NCBI GenBank assembly: GCA_017554485.1
Contig: JAFZIG010000095.1
Location: 1 to 47,939, forward strand
Length of the DNA: 47,939 bases
Direction of reading: 5' to 3'
From: Acidaminococcaceae bacterium
GTDB taxonomy: Bacteria > Bacillota > Negativicutes > Acidaminococcales > Acidaminococcaceae
Of the stretch, positions 26,146 to 33,685 are shown in pieces. Under the pieces are notes generated by a model. That model was not told where the DNA came from. It made no database searches and was given only the letters and a program-made list of their open reading frames with translations. The first letter of the stretch is position 1. The number at the start of each line of letters is the position of its first letter. Both the position numbers and the translations under genes were made by a program.

Positions 26146-26844
26146 ATGACCACTATGTTTAGACAGAAGTACAAATGTGCCGTATGCGGTGCGGAACAGG
26201 AGTTTTACGGTATTGCCAGCACGAACTCGTTCGGTTCTCCCGATTTGGACCTGCGCCCGCCGGAAATGCAACGAAGTACCATGGAGCAGTAGATTCAGCA
26301 ATGCCCGAAATGCGGATATGTTTCCGGGTCTATAGATGATGACGCAGGTAAAGTTACAAAAAAGTGGCTGAAATCAAAGGAATATACTCAGAATGACGGC
26401 ATTGAATTCCAATCTTGGTTGGCGGATCAGTTCTATAAATTCTATAAAATCAGCCTTTTAAATGATAATTGTGAGGAAGCCTTTTATTCTTTGCTGCATA
26501 CTGCTTGGGCGTGTGACGACAGTGAAGACACAAAGAACGCGGCGCACTGCAGAAGCTTGGCGATTCCTTTGCTCAACAAATTGATAGAAGAGATTGTTGC
26601 AGGCAAGTATGAACCCGAGGATGATTGCGATGAGAATGTTGAAGTTAAAAAAGATAATTTATTACTGATGAAAACGGATCTTTTGCGCCGATCGGGACAG
26701 TTTGAAACATTGCTGACAGAGTATGCTTCCCAAAGTTTTAAAAATGATATCATGAATAAAGTGCTTGTCTTTCAACTGGCCAAAGCTGCAGAGAAAGATG
26801 ATGCCTGCTATACGGTAGAAGATGCTGTTGATTGGAATAAGTAA
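26146..26844 (+). pseudogene. Zinc-ribbon (DUF2225-like) gene interrupted by one amber codon
   Basis: The frame from ATG 26146 (behind AGGAGGAAAA) encodes KYKCAVCGAEQEFYGIASTN and meets TAG at 26290 (codon 49). The same frame then continues with I-Q-Q-C-P-K-C-G-Y-V-S-G and about 170 more residues to TAA 26842. Two zinc Cys pairs, CAVC and CPKC, straddle the stop, as expected of one protein. A TGG-to-TAG change (Trp in E-Q-W-I-Q-Q) would explain it. The rest is not decayed, so the mutation is recent, a sequencing error, or amber read-through; internal restart at ATG 26419 is also possible. Confidence 0.65.
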
Positions 26845-26860
26845 AAAAAGGGAGAGCATC

Positions 26861-26986
26861 ATGGAAGACAAGGAACAGGAAGCCGAAGAAGATATGAAAA
26901 AGATTATAAATTTTATTTTTGCGGATATGAAATATCACGACCTGCTGGAGGAAATAAAGCAAAAGGAGAAGAATAAAGAATCATGA
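26861..26986 (+). CDS. Small acidic/lysine-rich protein (41 aa)
   Basis: ATG 26861 follows GGGAGAG by 5 nt, and the TGA at 26984 overlaps the ATG of the next gene (ATGA at 26983), a classic coupling. The peptide begins MEDKEQEAEEDMKKI, contains FADMKYHDLLEEIKQ and is probably one amphipathic helix. The family is unknown. Confidence 0.5.
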   Translation: MEDKEQEAEEDMKKIINFIFADMKYHDLLEEIKQKEKNKES

Positions 26987-27528
26987 AAAAAGCCGGAATA
27001 CTATTGATGATGGTTTTATCGATGTTGATGATAACAATAAATTGCCATGCTTACCCCCTGTATCCGCAGACGCTGGATAATGGAAACCTGGTAGCGGTAG
27101 ACGCCCATATGGGTGTAGCCGATTATGCAGACCGCAGTTCCGTTGTGGTGCAGAAGTATGAACCACCAAATTATCAGATTGCAATCAATATCGTGGCCGT
27201 TCAGTTTTCGGAAGACTATTTCAAGGCGCATAAAAATTACCTGCATAGCCCATACACTAAGCTGGGCGTGCGTACCAAATGCTTCCGGTATAACTGGGAC
27301 CGCAAATCGGTTTCCTATCAGCGTTATGACGGTACCTGGCACGACTGGGATATTAACAGGGATAATTGCCATGCGGACGGTCAGCCTTTTGTTCCTAACA
27401 CAGCAGAAACCGCCTTTGTGGCAGCATACAATATGCGCTTTTATAATGAGACCATGGGATACCACCCGGTCTTAAAGGAATACTATCGGGTAATTGGTGA
27501 AGAGTTTTATCGGACTTTGGGAATTTAA
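26983..27528 (+). CDS. Secreted hypothetical protein
   Basis: 181 aa with a signal peptide (1-23; MKKAGILLMMVLSMLMITIN then C-H-A). The Cys right before the cleavage region is not a clear lipobox. The mature domain is rich in Tyr and Trp, with IAINIVAVQFSEDYF, YNWDRKSVSYQRYDGTWHDW and FVAAYNMRFYNETMGYHPV. I do not recognise a characterised family. It overlaps the upstream 41-aa gene by 4 nt; AAAAGGAGAAG provides the ribosome-binding site. Confidence 0.65.
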   Translation: MKKAGILLMMVLSMLMITINCHAYPLYPQTLDNGNLVAVDAHMGVADYADRSSVVVQKYEPPNYQIAINIVAVQFSEDYFKAHKNYLHSPYTKLGVRTKCFRYNWDRKSVSYQRYDGTWHDWDINRDNCHADGQPFVPNTAETAFVAAYNMRFYNETMGYHPVLKEYYRVIGEEFYRTLGI

Positions 27529-27552
27529 TTAAATACGGGAAATGAGGCCAAA

Positions 27553-27972
27553 ATGAGTGTGAAAAAAGATAAAGCAGCAAAACGATCTGAAAATGCGAAA
27601 AAGATTAAAAAGATCCCCATCAGCGCGGAAGATTTTCTGCGTAAAATCGGAAGAATGTACAGTGAGTACGCAACAGAAGATATCAGATGCCACATGGAAC
27701 CGGATTTCCGGTATAACTCCTTTTGGGTGCTTGAGGAAATGACTTCCGCTGAGCAATACGTTGATTACATTACCGGAAAAATCCAGACCCTGAAAAAAGA
27801 AAATATCGTGATCAAAACCAGTATGATGCACATCCGGGACTGGGGGGAACCCTGTCTTGTACTTGAACAAGGTCCGGATATAAAAACATGCCTTTTTGTG
27901 GAACGCTCCAAAAACGGCTTGATAGCCAAAATGGACATGATGCCGAAAGGGTTTTATAAGCTGGTTCCTTAA
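27553..27972 (+). CDS. Hypothetical cytoplasmic protein, possibly NTF2/SnoaL-like
   Basis: 139 aa. A lysine-rich start (KKDKAAKRSENAKKIKK) leads to a small alpha/beta domain with IRCHMEPDFRYNSFWVLEEM and EQYVDYITGKIQTLKKENI, ending in MDMMPKGFYKLVP. The order of helices and a curved sheet resembles NTF2-like folds, a weak inference. GAGG precedes ATG 27553, 24 bp after the secreted protein gene. It converges with hicB. Confidence 0.55.
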   Translation: MSVKKDKAAKRSENAKKIKKIPISAEDFLRKIGRMYSEYATEDIRCHMEPDFRYNSFWVLEEMTSAEQYVDYITGKIQTLKKENIVIKTSMMHIRDWGEPCLVLEQGPDIKTCLFVERSKNGLIAKMDMMPKGFYKLVP

Positions 27973-27987
27973 GTTTTGGAAACTCTC

Positions 27988-28350
27988 TTACTTTTGAGGC
28001 AGCGCAGTAGCACTGTTTGCGACGAACTGTTCCAGGCTTTCGTTAATATACTGATTCAGCGACTTACCTTCGTTTAATGCGTTATAGGCCAGCTGGCGGT
28101 GAAGCTCAGGCTGAATCCTGATATTGAAACTGCCTTTAAACTCCCGCTCCGGTTCTTCGCCCAATTCTTTGCAAAGATCCAGATAATTATCGATGCACTG
28201 GTGGAACATTTCTTTTAGTTCCTGCACAGTGCTGCCGTGAAAATTTAGTGAATCATTTAAGCCAAACACTTCTCCGACAAAAATATCGTCTCTTGCATCA
28301 AAATATATTTTTGCGTGATAGCCTTTATATTCTAACATCTGATCTGCCAT
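27988..28350 (-). CDS. hicB: HicB family antitoxin
   Basis: 120 aa. The N-terminal partially degraded RNase-H-like domain (YHAKIYFDARDDIFVGEVFG) binds the HicA toxin. The C-terminal ribbon-helix-helix part (FNIRIQPELHRQLAYNALNE, SLNQYINESLEQ) binds the operator. It lies 35 bp after hicA in the toxin-first order normal for hicAB. This is the longer HicB type, with two domains separated at about residue 85. Confidence 0.88.
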   Translation of the reverse strand: MADQMLEYKGYHAKIYFDARDDIFVGEVFGLNDSLNFHGSTVQELKEMFHQCIDNYLDLCKELGEEPEREFKGSFNIRIQPELHRQLAYNALNEGKSLNQYINESLEQFVANSATALPQK

Positions 28351-28385
28351 GTTCGTTCCCTCCTAAAAGCATGAGTCAAAATAGA

Positions 28386-28655
28386 TTAGTTGATTTCGCC
28401 TATGATTTTTAAAAACTCTATGACTTTTTCAATTTGATAGCTGTATAAGTTATTTCCCGGGTGTGGTTCATCAAATATCAGTTTTCTTGTGGTGTGATCG
28501 TTTATCCTGAAAATATATTTAATGGAAGAACCTCTGCCGCCAGACATTTTTATACAACCGCATTTGCTCATTAAAGAATCTAACTGTTGTTTGGTGAAAT
28601 CCTTAGGCATTGGTTTAGCTAACAGCTTGGCCAACAGTTTTTCTTTACCAGACAA
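28386..28655 (-). CDS. hicA: HicA family mRNA interferase toxin
   Basis: 89 aa with a double-stranded-RNA-binding-like fold: LDSLMSKCGCIKMSGGRGSS, IKYIFRIN and the family signature H-P-G-N-N-L-Y-S-Y-Q-I. The position usually taken by the catalytic His of G-S-H is Ser here, as in a HicA subgroup ending P-H-P-G-N; activity is therefore uncertain. The start is TTG 28655, with AGG only a few nt upstream. Co-transcribed with hicB. Confidence 0.82.
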   Translation of the reverse strand: MSGKEKLLAKLLAKPMPKDFTKQQLDSLMSKCGCIKMSGGRGSSIKYIFRINDHTTRKLIFDEPHPGNNLYSYQIEKVIEFLKIIGEIN

Positions 28656-28673
28656 AACCTAATCACCGTCCTT

Positions 28674-28703
28674 ATTTTATTGCAACTATAATTCAGTTGC
28701 AAT
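28674..28703 (-). promoter_or_regulatory. hicAB promoter with an embedded palindromic operator
   Basis: On the - strand: TTGCAA (28702-28697), 17 bp, TAAAAT (28679-28674). The inverted repeat ATTGCAACT-N7-AGTTGCAAT (28679-28703) covers the -35 and the spacer, the expected place for HicB autorepression. Confidence 0.65.
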
Positions 28704-28773
28704 AATTATAACAAATATAAGGATTCGAGGCAAGCTTTATTTTAATCTCTCCATTCACGTAAATTTTCGGCGA

Positions 28774-28844
28774 GACGTTATGGCAGCTCTTTATTAACGT
28801 ACTTGCAGTTAACAAAGATAACATACCAGAGCTGCTATAGCGTC
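28774..28844 (+). repeat. 17-bp inverted repeat that pairs fully as RNA
   Basis: Arms 28774-28790 (GACGTTATGGCAGCTCT) and 28828-28844 (AGAGCTGCTATAGCGTC), loop 37 nt. As + strand RNA all 17 positions pair, two as G-U; as DNA they are mismatches. This points to a transcribed hairpin read on the + strand. It lies in the 28704-28915 gap, where I see no gene. Confidence 0.5.
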
Positions 28845-28915
28845 CTCTTCCAATAACGTTTCCTTTAATTAATAAAGATCAGGTACAGAAGCCCGCACTA
28901 CGCCTGGATTTGTGA

Positions 28916-29086
28916 ATCGGTTTCGGGTGTTTTAACGCCCGAAGGTGGGAAAGATCTTTCAGGAAGATCAATGCGGTGGATGAAGAGCAACTAGTGAATA
29001 ATGAAAAACTGATTCATAAGGTGTTTAAGGAAGGAAATCGGATTTATAAAGGAATGGCAAGCGTTGACAAGGTGACACAAGAATGA
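28916..29086 (+). pseudogene. Start-less remnant of a protein-coding gene
   Basis: An open frame of 56 codons without start codon runs from after TGA 28913 to TGA 29084. It encodes a protein-like, helical sequence with WERSFRKINAVDEEQLVNNE and a terminal YKGMASVDKVTQE. Just upstream, another frame reads ARTTPGFVNR, so a frameshifted, decayed gene is likely. Its stop overlaps the ATG at 29083. Confidence 0.35.
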
Positions 29087-29478
29087 AGGTAATTGTTTTA
29101 CTGATTATAGCAGCCTTTTGTTTTTATGAAGCGTTTAAGACTGCGCCAGCCGCATCAATGGCTATAGTTGTTCTTTTCTCCCTGTGGTTTTATGAACTCG
29201 GCAAAAACAATAACAAAGAAACAGAAACGTCAGCAGAAGAACCGCTGGAAATGGTTGAGCACAAAGAGGAAGAAGAGTATTTCCCTGAACCATATTATGA
29301 AGACCCGCCCATGATACCGGACTCCCAGACCTGTTTGCAAAACGTTAACAGATATGAAGAACTTGCAGATAAAGCGAGAGCCTGCGGGCGTGATGAACTT
29401 GCAGAACAGTATGAAGAAATTGCGGGGCGCTGGCGGTATCTGTTTGAAGAAGCGGAAGACGAAGAGATGGAGTGGTGA
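29083..29478 (+). CDS. Small membrane-anchored acidic protein
   Basis: 131 aa. Two short hydrophobic segments (about 1-17 and 21-39) are followed by a strongly acidic, Pro/Tyr-containing linker (about 45-80) and a helical C-terminal domain (ADKARACGRDELAEQYEEIA and on). It probably sits in the inner membrane with the acidic domain in the cytoplasm. Family unknown. The stop codon lies inside a perfect palindrome (29475-29499). Confidence 0.5.
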   Translation: MKVIVLLIIAAFCFYEAFKTAPAASMAIVVLFSLWFYELGKNNNKETETSAEEPLEMVEHKEEEEYFPEPYYEDPPMIPDSQTCLQNVNRYEELADKARACGRDELAEQYEEIAGRWRYLFEEAEDEEMEW

Positions 29479-29499
29479 AGTCACAAATTGTGACTTCAC
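29475..29499. repeat. Perfect palindrome A (arms of 10 bp)
   Basis: GTGAAGTCAC (29475-29484), AAATT, GTGACTTCAC (29490-29499). On the + strand it reads V-K-S-Q-I-V-T-S and on the - strand V-K-S-Q-F-V-T-S, the peptide pattern seen in ORF6N/KilA-N proteins, although no such gene is open here. Confidence 0.8.
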
Positions 29500-29513
29500 G
29501 TGATTAATAGAAT

Positions 29514-30602
29514 TTACTTCAAAACCAGCTCTGGATTCTTCAGCAATTGCGTCACGAAATTATGAAACAGAGCTTTAACTGCATCTTCCCTGTATTCGGT
29601 GATAGAAGTCATCTTTTTGCCCGCGTCTTTTGAGGATGCGCCGCAGTGGTAGATACGCTCCTGTTCCGTATCAAAGTCCAGAACAATATAACGATCATGA
29701 ATGATGTTGCCGACAGACAGGAAAGTTATGGAAATTTCCGGAAACTCTGTCTGAAAATCCGTTACATCGCTGGCGTGAAGTTTGTTGCCGGTGTTGTCGC
29801 TGAAAATGGTAACGGTCACTCCCTGCTGCACATCCTGTAACAAGCGAAGCGTTTTGATGCTGATGTAATTGTCAATGATAAAAACTGACTTTTTCGCCTC
29901 ACTGTACAGGTTGATATAAGTTTCATTAGCTTTCGCCGGTTCGCCGTTGAGGATCAGAAATTCATGTTTTTCCGCAGGTTTGCCGAAATCCAAGAGGAAC
30001 GGGGAAAGCTCTGAACGCATTACCACGTTGCTCATGTTGTCGACCACGCTTTTGAGTTGCTCGTCAATTTCGTTCAGCTTTTTCCGGCTGCGTAGTTCGA
30101 CGTCTTTATTCTTGGAAACGACCAGCTGCAGCTGGGTAAATTCATGTCGGCCAACGAGGTCCTGGTTTTCAATGATATAATCCTTCATGGCGCGGAAGGT
30201 ACGGATGAGGGCTTTGCTCTGCTTGACAGCCAAATCACCTTTGAGTACGGTCATCAGCATGTAAATACCGGATTCAGTGAAAGCAAAAGGAAGGTATGAG
30301 CGGCCCCCCTTAACACCTTTTGTTTGCATCGAGGTCAAAATTTTTGACCTCGATAAAGAATCGGTTTCTTCATGTGTAAGCTGGAACCGGAAATCATCAT
30401 CAAACTTTTCAATGTTGTTTTTGACCTGCTGATTAAAAGCTTTTGTCGAATACCCGTAAATCTCCGCCAGTTCAAAATCCAACATGACCTTTACGCCACG
30501 TACTTCGTAAATCTTGTCACGAATAGTGCGTTCATCAATGATGGTAACTTCCATGTTGGGCTTTGCCTGGGCTTTTTCATTTTTCTTTTCCAGTGTTATC
30601 AC
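29514..30602 (-). CDS. ORF6N-domain DNA-binding protein with PLD-like C-terminus
   Basis: 362 aa. The ORF6N/KilA-N domain (about 20-130) shows IYEVRGVKVMLDFELAEIYG, LSRSKILTS, LPFAFTESGIYMLMTVL; this phage-derived module binds DNA. A central coiled coil (about 155-200) and a C-terminal phospholipase D-like half follow (SVFIIDNYISIKTLRLL and HDRYIVLDFDTEQERIYHCG with S-S-K-D). That C-terminus has one H-x-(K/R)-like motif, so nuclease activity is uncertain. The start is unsure: GTG 30602 lies too close to AGGAG; a slightly later start is possible. It converges with the membrane protein gene. Confidence 0.8.
   Translation of the reverse strand: MITLEKKNEKAQAKPNMEVTIIDERTIRDKIYEVRGVKVMLDFELAEIYGYSTKAFNQQVKNNIEKFDDDFRFQLTHEETDSLSRSKILTSMQTKGVKGGRSYLPFAFTESGIYMLMTVLKGDLAVKQSKALIRTFRAMKDYIIENQDLVGRHEFTQLQLVVSKNKDVELRSRKKLNEIDEQLKSVVDNMSNVVMRSELSPFLLDFGKPAEKHEFLILNGEPAKANETYINLYSEAKKSVFIIDNYISIKTLRLLQDVQQGVTVTIFSDNTGNKLHASDVTDFQTEFPEISITFLSVGNIIHDRYIVLDFDTEQERIYHCGASSKDAGKKMTSITEYREDAVKALFHNFVTQLLKNPELVLK
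30328..30354. repeat. Perfect palindrome B inside the ORF6N coding sequence
   Basis: ATCGAGGTCAAAA (30328-30340), one central T, TTTTGACCTCGAT (30342-30354). It encodes S84-R-S-K-I-L-T-S91, the most conserved ORF6N stretch. Read in the other direction it gives S-R-S-K-F-L-T-S. Confidence 0.9.
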
Positions 30603-30789
30603 TCCTGTCTAAAAATAATTTGCTTTTAAAACATTGCGTTATCCTTCCGGCGCAAGGAAAGCACAGATTTAATTATGAACCTGCTGACGGGAAAGGTCAA
30701 GCCGTTGAAGCGCGGCTATGTAAATTCTTTTTGAATAAAAAATGAGATTTACGTCAATTTGCAGGGCAAGGTGAAAGAAGGAGCGCAAC

Positions 30790-31098
30790 ATGAATAATAT
30801 GAACGAGAAAAAGCTATTGAATCTTGATGACATAACCACTACGGAAGACCTCCTGACTTACTTTTCGCAGTATATGCCGTCGGGCAACTATGAAACGGAA
30901 AGCCTGTACGAGAAACTGCAGAAAAAAACGCTGACGCATTGGAACTTGAGGTTCCAATTTGGAACCTCAAGAGAAGAACATGGTGGTTGCAGATATGGAA
31001 GATATCTGGCTCCGCCTGACTGTCCTTTAAAGAGATTACCGTTTATAAATTGTAAAGAACGTTCTCTCTTTTCATCAGAATTTCATAGAAAGCTTTAG
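30790..31098 (+). CDS. Hypothetical ORF, probably a disrupted gene
   Basis: 102 aa from ATG 30790 behind GAAGGAG. The first 50 residues look like a real N-terminus (NEKKLLNLDDITTTEDLLTY). After the palindrome at 30945-30971 the composition changes (Cys/Arg/Pro/Phe-rich), suggesting that insertion of the palindrome or a frameshift replaced the original C-terminus. The junction reads L-R-F-Q-F-G-T-S (residues 53-60), an ORF6N-like motif. Function unknown. The gap 30603-30789 contains only a short frame at 30675. Confidence 0.35.
   Translation: MNNMNEKKLLNLDDITTTEDLLTYFSQYMPSGNYETESLYEKLQKKTLTHWNLRFQFGTSREEHGGCRYGRYLAPPDCPLKRLPFINCKERSLFSSEFHRKL
30945..30971. repeat. Perfect palindrome C (arms of 11 bp)
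   Basis: CTTGAGGTTCC (30945-30955), AATTT, GGAACCTCAAG (30961-30971). In frame with the 30790 ORF it encodes L-R-F-Q-F-G-T-S; the reverse strand encodes L-R-F-Q-I-G-T-S. Same design and codon phase as palindromes A and B. Confidence 0.85.
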
Positions 31099-31131
31099 CA
31101 AACTATGCTATAATACAACTGCGGAAGAATC

Positions 31132-31992
31132 GTGCCGGTCGGAAAGACAGGTGTCGGCTTGAAAGATTTTGATAAAATTGATTGGGATTCTTTAACCTTT
31201 ACCAACAACTATGTATTTTTGGAGGTGATGAGCAACAAGAAACGTTGCCAGTATCTGATAGAGAAGGTTTTGCACATACCTATTAAGAAGATTTTGCAAA
31301 TTGTTGCGGAACGCCACACAAGTAGTCCTCGGATCAGCAGCAGGAGCATACGGCTTGATGTGTATGTGGAAACCCTGGACGGAACAATCATTGATTTGGA
31401 ACTGCAGGTGACAGGGAAAGGCAGCACTATTTATCGCGACGCTGATGAAGAACAAGTGGAAAGCGAGCTTCCTTTGCGCACACGGTACTATCAGAGCCTG
31501 ATCAGCATGGACATGCTGCGCAGAGGGATGGATTATCCGGAACTGCGTAAATCCTTTGTAGTATTCATCTGCACCTTTGACCCGTACGGGAAAGGCCTGC
31601 CGGTGTACCACTTTACGTATCGCTGCAAAGAAGACAAGACTTTGCAGATGGGAGACCTGACGGAGAACATTTTCCTGAATGCAAAAGCTGCAGACAAGAC
31701 CACAGATAAAGAATTGGCTGCGTTTTTGCGGTATATTAACAGCGGTCTGGCGCAGAATGCATTTACACGGGAGATTGACAAAGAAACCAAACGGGTAAGA
31801 CGAGACAAAGATTGGAGGGAGCGCGTCGTGACTTGGGAAATGGATTTGCGGATTATGGAAAAAAGGGCACATGAAAAAGGCAAGAAAGAAAAGGCTTTGG
31901 AAATTGCTGAAGCCTTGCGCAAAAAAGGTATGCCCGAAGATGAGATTGCCGAAGTGACAGGCCTGCCGGAAAAGAAGGAAGCGTTGAAGTAA
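31132..31992 (+). CDS. Rpn-family PD-(D/E)XK nuclease
   Basis: 286 aa. The N-terminal F-T-N-N-Y-V-F-L-E-V-M and the nuclease core IRLDVYVETLDGTIIDLELQ (D...E-x-Q) are characteristic of recombination-promoting nuclease/PDDEXK_2 proteins, DNA endonucleases once annotated as transposases. RTRYYQSLISMDMLRRGMDY and the LRKSFVVFICTFDPYG strand follow. The charged C-terminal helices (KKEKALEIAEALRKKGMPED) are typical too. GTG 31132 with GGAAG 5 nt upstream is the listed start; TTG 31159 (M-K-D-F-D-K-I-D-W) is a credible alternative. A TATAAT at 31109-31114 may be its -10. Confidence 0.85.
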   Translation: MPVGKTGVGLKDFDKIDWDSLTFTNNYVFLEVMSNKKRCQYLIEKVLHIPIKKILQIVAERHTSSPRISSRSIRLDVYVETLDGTIIDLELQVTGKGSTIYRDADEEQVESELPLRTRYYQSLISMDMLRRGMDYPELRKSFVVFICTFDPYGKGLPVYHFTYRCKEDKTLQMGDLTENIFLNAKAADKTTDKELAAFLRYINSGLAQNAFTREIDKETKRVRRDKDWRERVVTWEMDLRIMEKRAHEKGKKEKALEIAEALRKKGMPEDEIAEVTGLPEKKEALK

Positions 31993-32073
31993 CAGTTTGC
32001 CTTTGGTTAAGTATTTGTATTTTTTTCATATAGTTTTATTACAAAATTTAAAATGATCGCACGATTCTTTCGC

Positions 32074-32102
32074 AGCGCCTGCAAGTATGCAGGTGCTTTT
32101 TG
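32074..32102 (+). terminator. Terminator after the Rpn gene
   Basis: AGCGCCTGC (32074-32082), AAGTAT, GCAGGTGCT (32089-32097) with one mismatch, then a T run to 32101. Confidence 0.8.
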
Positions 32103-32315
32103 TTGGACTTTAGTTCATGGAGAATAAGATATACCGCATTAAGACAACTGTTAACCGAAAAAATGTTTAGGGTATCAAAATAGCACTTAATTTTAACGTT
32201 AAAATTAGCCATAATTGAACCGAAGTAAATCAAAATGACCCTAAATTTAATGTAAAACAAACCACTGCTTAACCAAAACAGCATAAAACAGGTTCGGTGG
32301 GCGCATTGAAGCTAT

Positions 32316-32460
32316 AAACAAATTTTTATAAATAAAAATATAAAACGAAAAATTATTTTAAAAATATAAATAAAAATTTAATATAAAAACCAAATTACAA
32401 AAATTAGAACCATTCTCTAAACCTGCGTTTGTTGCAAGTTTTGGCGACTTGTGTTATAAT
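32316..32460 (+). promoter_or_regulatory. AT-rich tract and promoter of the Hxs operon
   Basis: About 95 bp (32316-32410) are almost pure A/T and could act as an UP-element-like or H-NS-type silencing tract. They are followed by TTGCAA (32432-32437), 17 bp, TATAAT (32455-32460). The rest of the gap 32103-32511 shows no gene. A GTAACG...CGTTAC hairpin (32467-32496) begins the transcript. Confidence 0.65.
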
Positions 32461-32511
32461 ATAAATGTAACGAGGGTTGTGGCAATCTACGTTACGCTTA
32501 CATACTTTAAT

Positions 32512-32682
32512 ATTGTTTCCAGCAACGGAAACCAATTTACCATAGAGAGTGCGCGAGAGACAAGCTCAGTGACCGCACAGCAACCTGACCGGGCGCCCGG
32601 TTAAGGTGCTAATGCTTGTATGATGGGATATTGGATAATTATGCTTTTCAAGCCCATCAGACAGATGGGTTTTTATTTTTTG
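32512..32682 (+). promoter_or_regulatory. SAM-clan riboswitch 2 controlling the Hxs operon
   Basis: Near-identical to riboswitch 1: an upstream hairpin ATTG-TTTCC/GGAAA-CCAAT, the invariant 29-nt block at 32539-32567, P2 GTGCG/CGCAC, AGCAACC, a P4 with ACCGGG/CCCGGT, and AAGGTGC. The antiterminator strand ATGATGGG (32620-32627) faces CCCATCA (32653-32659). The competing terminator CCCATC (32653-32658)/GATGGG (32664-32669) is followed by a long T-rich run. Ligand binding should stabilise the aptamer and allow termination 17 nt before the ribosome-binding site of the first gene. Confidence 0.78.
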
Positions 32683-32716
32683 TGTCTAATAATTAATTAT
32701 GCTGGAGGGAAATCAT

Positions 32717-33625
32717 ATGAGTTATTATAATACAGATCCGCAGTATGTAAGACAAGAAAAGCAAGACTTTTACAATTGGTTGAAGACCGAACAAAAATTG
32801 AGCATATATGACTCCAGGCGTTATATGTGTGCTATAAAAGGCGTGGAAGATTTTGCATCTACAAGAAATTATCATTCAAAGAAACTGTTTTCATTAAACA
32901 GGGACGAAGTTTTTGAAACGGTTAGCGAGTTATTATTAGATGATGTTTATCGTAATGATTATGTAGTTAGATGTCGTATCTACCCTGTAAAACCTACAGA
33001 TGCCGTCCATAAATTGGTTATGTATGCGGCAGCGAAACTTTCTTCACATAAAAAGCAAAGGGAAAAACGTGAATTAGCACCTGTATGGAATCAGAATAAC
33101 ATACTGTATGTACATAAAGGTTTGTTATCTTGTCAAAAGAAAGGACATCATCTCATTACCGCAACAGCTGTAATGCTTGGTCTAAAGAATAAAGATGTTA
33201 GAATGACCGTCAGTTATTGCAAAGATTGCAACCGCTTCTTTATCAGCGAAGTTTCGTATCAGTACTATCGTAAAAAATATGGAGCGTTAATAGGAAACAT
33301 TCAGTTAGAACATAGTAGAGTCGCTTATAACGGAGAATTCCTGGCAGAGGAGTCGCCGCTTCATTTATGCGGTTATAATGTTAATCAACAAGACAACTAC
33401 TCCCGTGAAGAACGAAGATTTATTATTTCCAAGATCATAGACAGAGGGATTATGAGTAAGTATGAAGTCATTAACTATTTGGAATATTTTATTAGTCATA
33501 ATGGACAGCAGACAAAAAATTGGTTGGCTCTTGCAAAGTGGAAGGAAGATTTGCAATTTACAAGAAGATACCAAAGGCAATATGATCCCGTCTATGGTAT
33601 AACTGCTATTCGTGCCATTAGCTAA
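32717..33625 (+). CDS. Uncharacterised first gene of the riboswitch-controlled Hxs operon
   Basis: 302 aa, basic and cytoplasmic. ATG 32717 has GGAGGG 7 nt upstream and is preferred over ATG 32699. The N-terminal FYNWLKTEQKLSIYDSRRYM resembles the core-binding helices of phage integrases. A middle C-K-D-C (about 175-180) may bind metal. The C-terminal part (LCGYNVNQQDNYSREERRFI...IMSKYEVINYLEYFI) is a domain I recall from Firmicute proteins of unknown function. It is not one of the known Hxs components. It may be a regulator or may simply share the promoter. AT-rich like the whole cluster. Confidence 0.6.
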   Translation: MSYYNTDPQYVRQEKQDFYNWLKTEQKLSIYDSRRYMCAIKGVEDFASTRNYHSKKLFSLNRDEVFETVSELLLDDVYRNDYVVRCRIYPVKPTDAVHKLVMYAAAKLSSHKKQREKRELAPVWNQNNILYVHKGLLSCQKKGHHLITATAVMLGLKNKDVRMTVSYCKDCNRFFISEVSYQYYRKKYGALIGNIQLEHSRVAYNGEFLAEESPLHLCGYNVNQQDNYSREERRFIISKIIDRGIMSKYEVINYLEYFISHNGQQTKNWLALAKWKEDLQFTRRYQRQYDPVYGITAIRAIS

Positions 33626-33685
33626 AATCAAGAGATGCGGATTTTCTACTGAAAATTTAGGGTATATTATTGTGAAGGTTTTATT

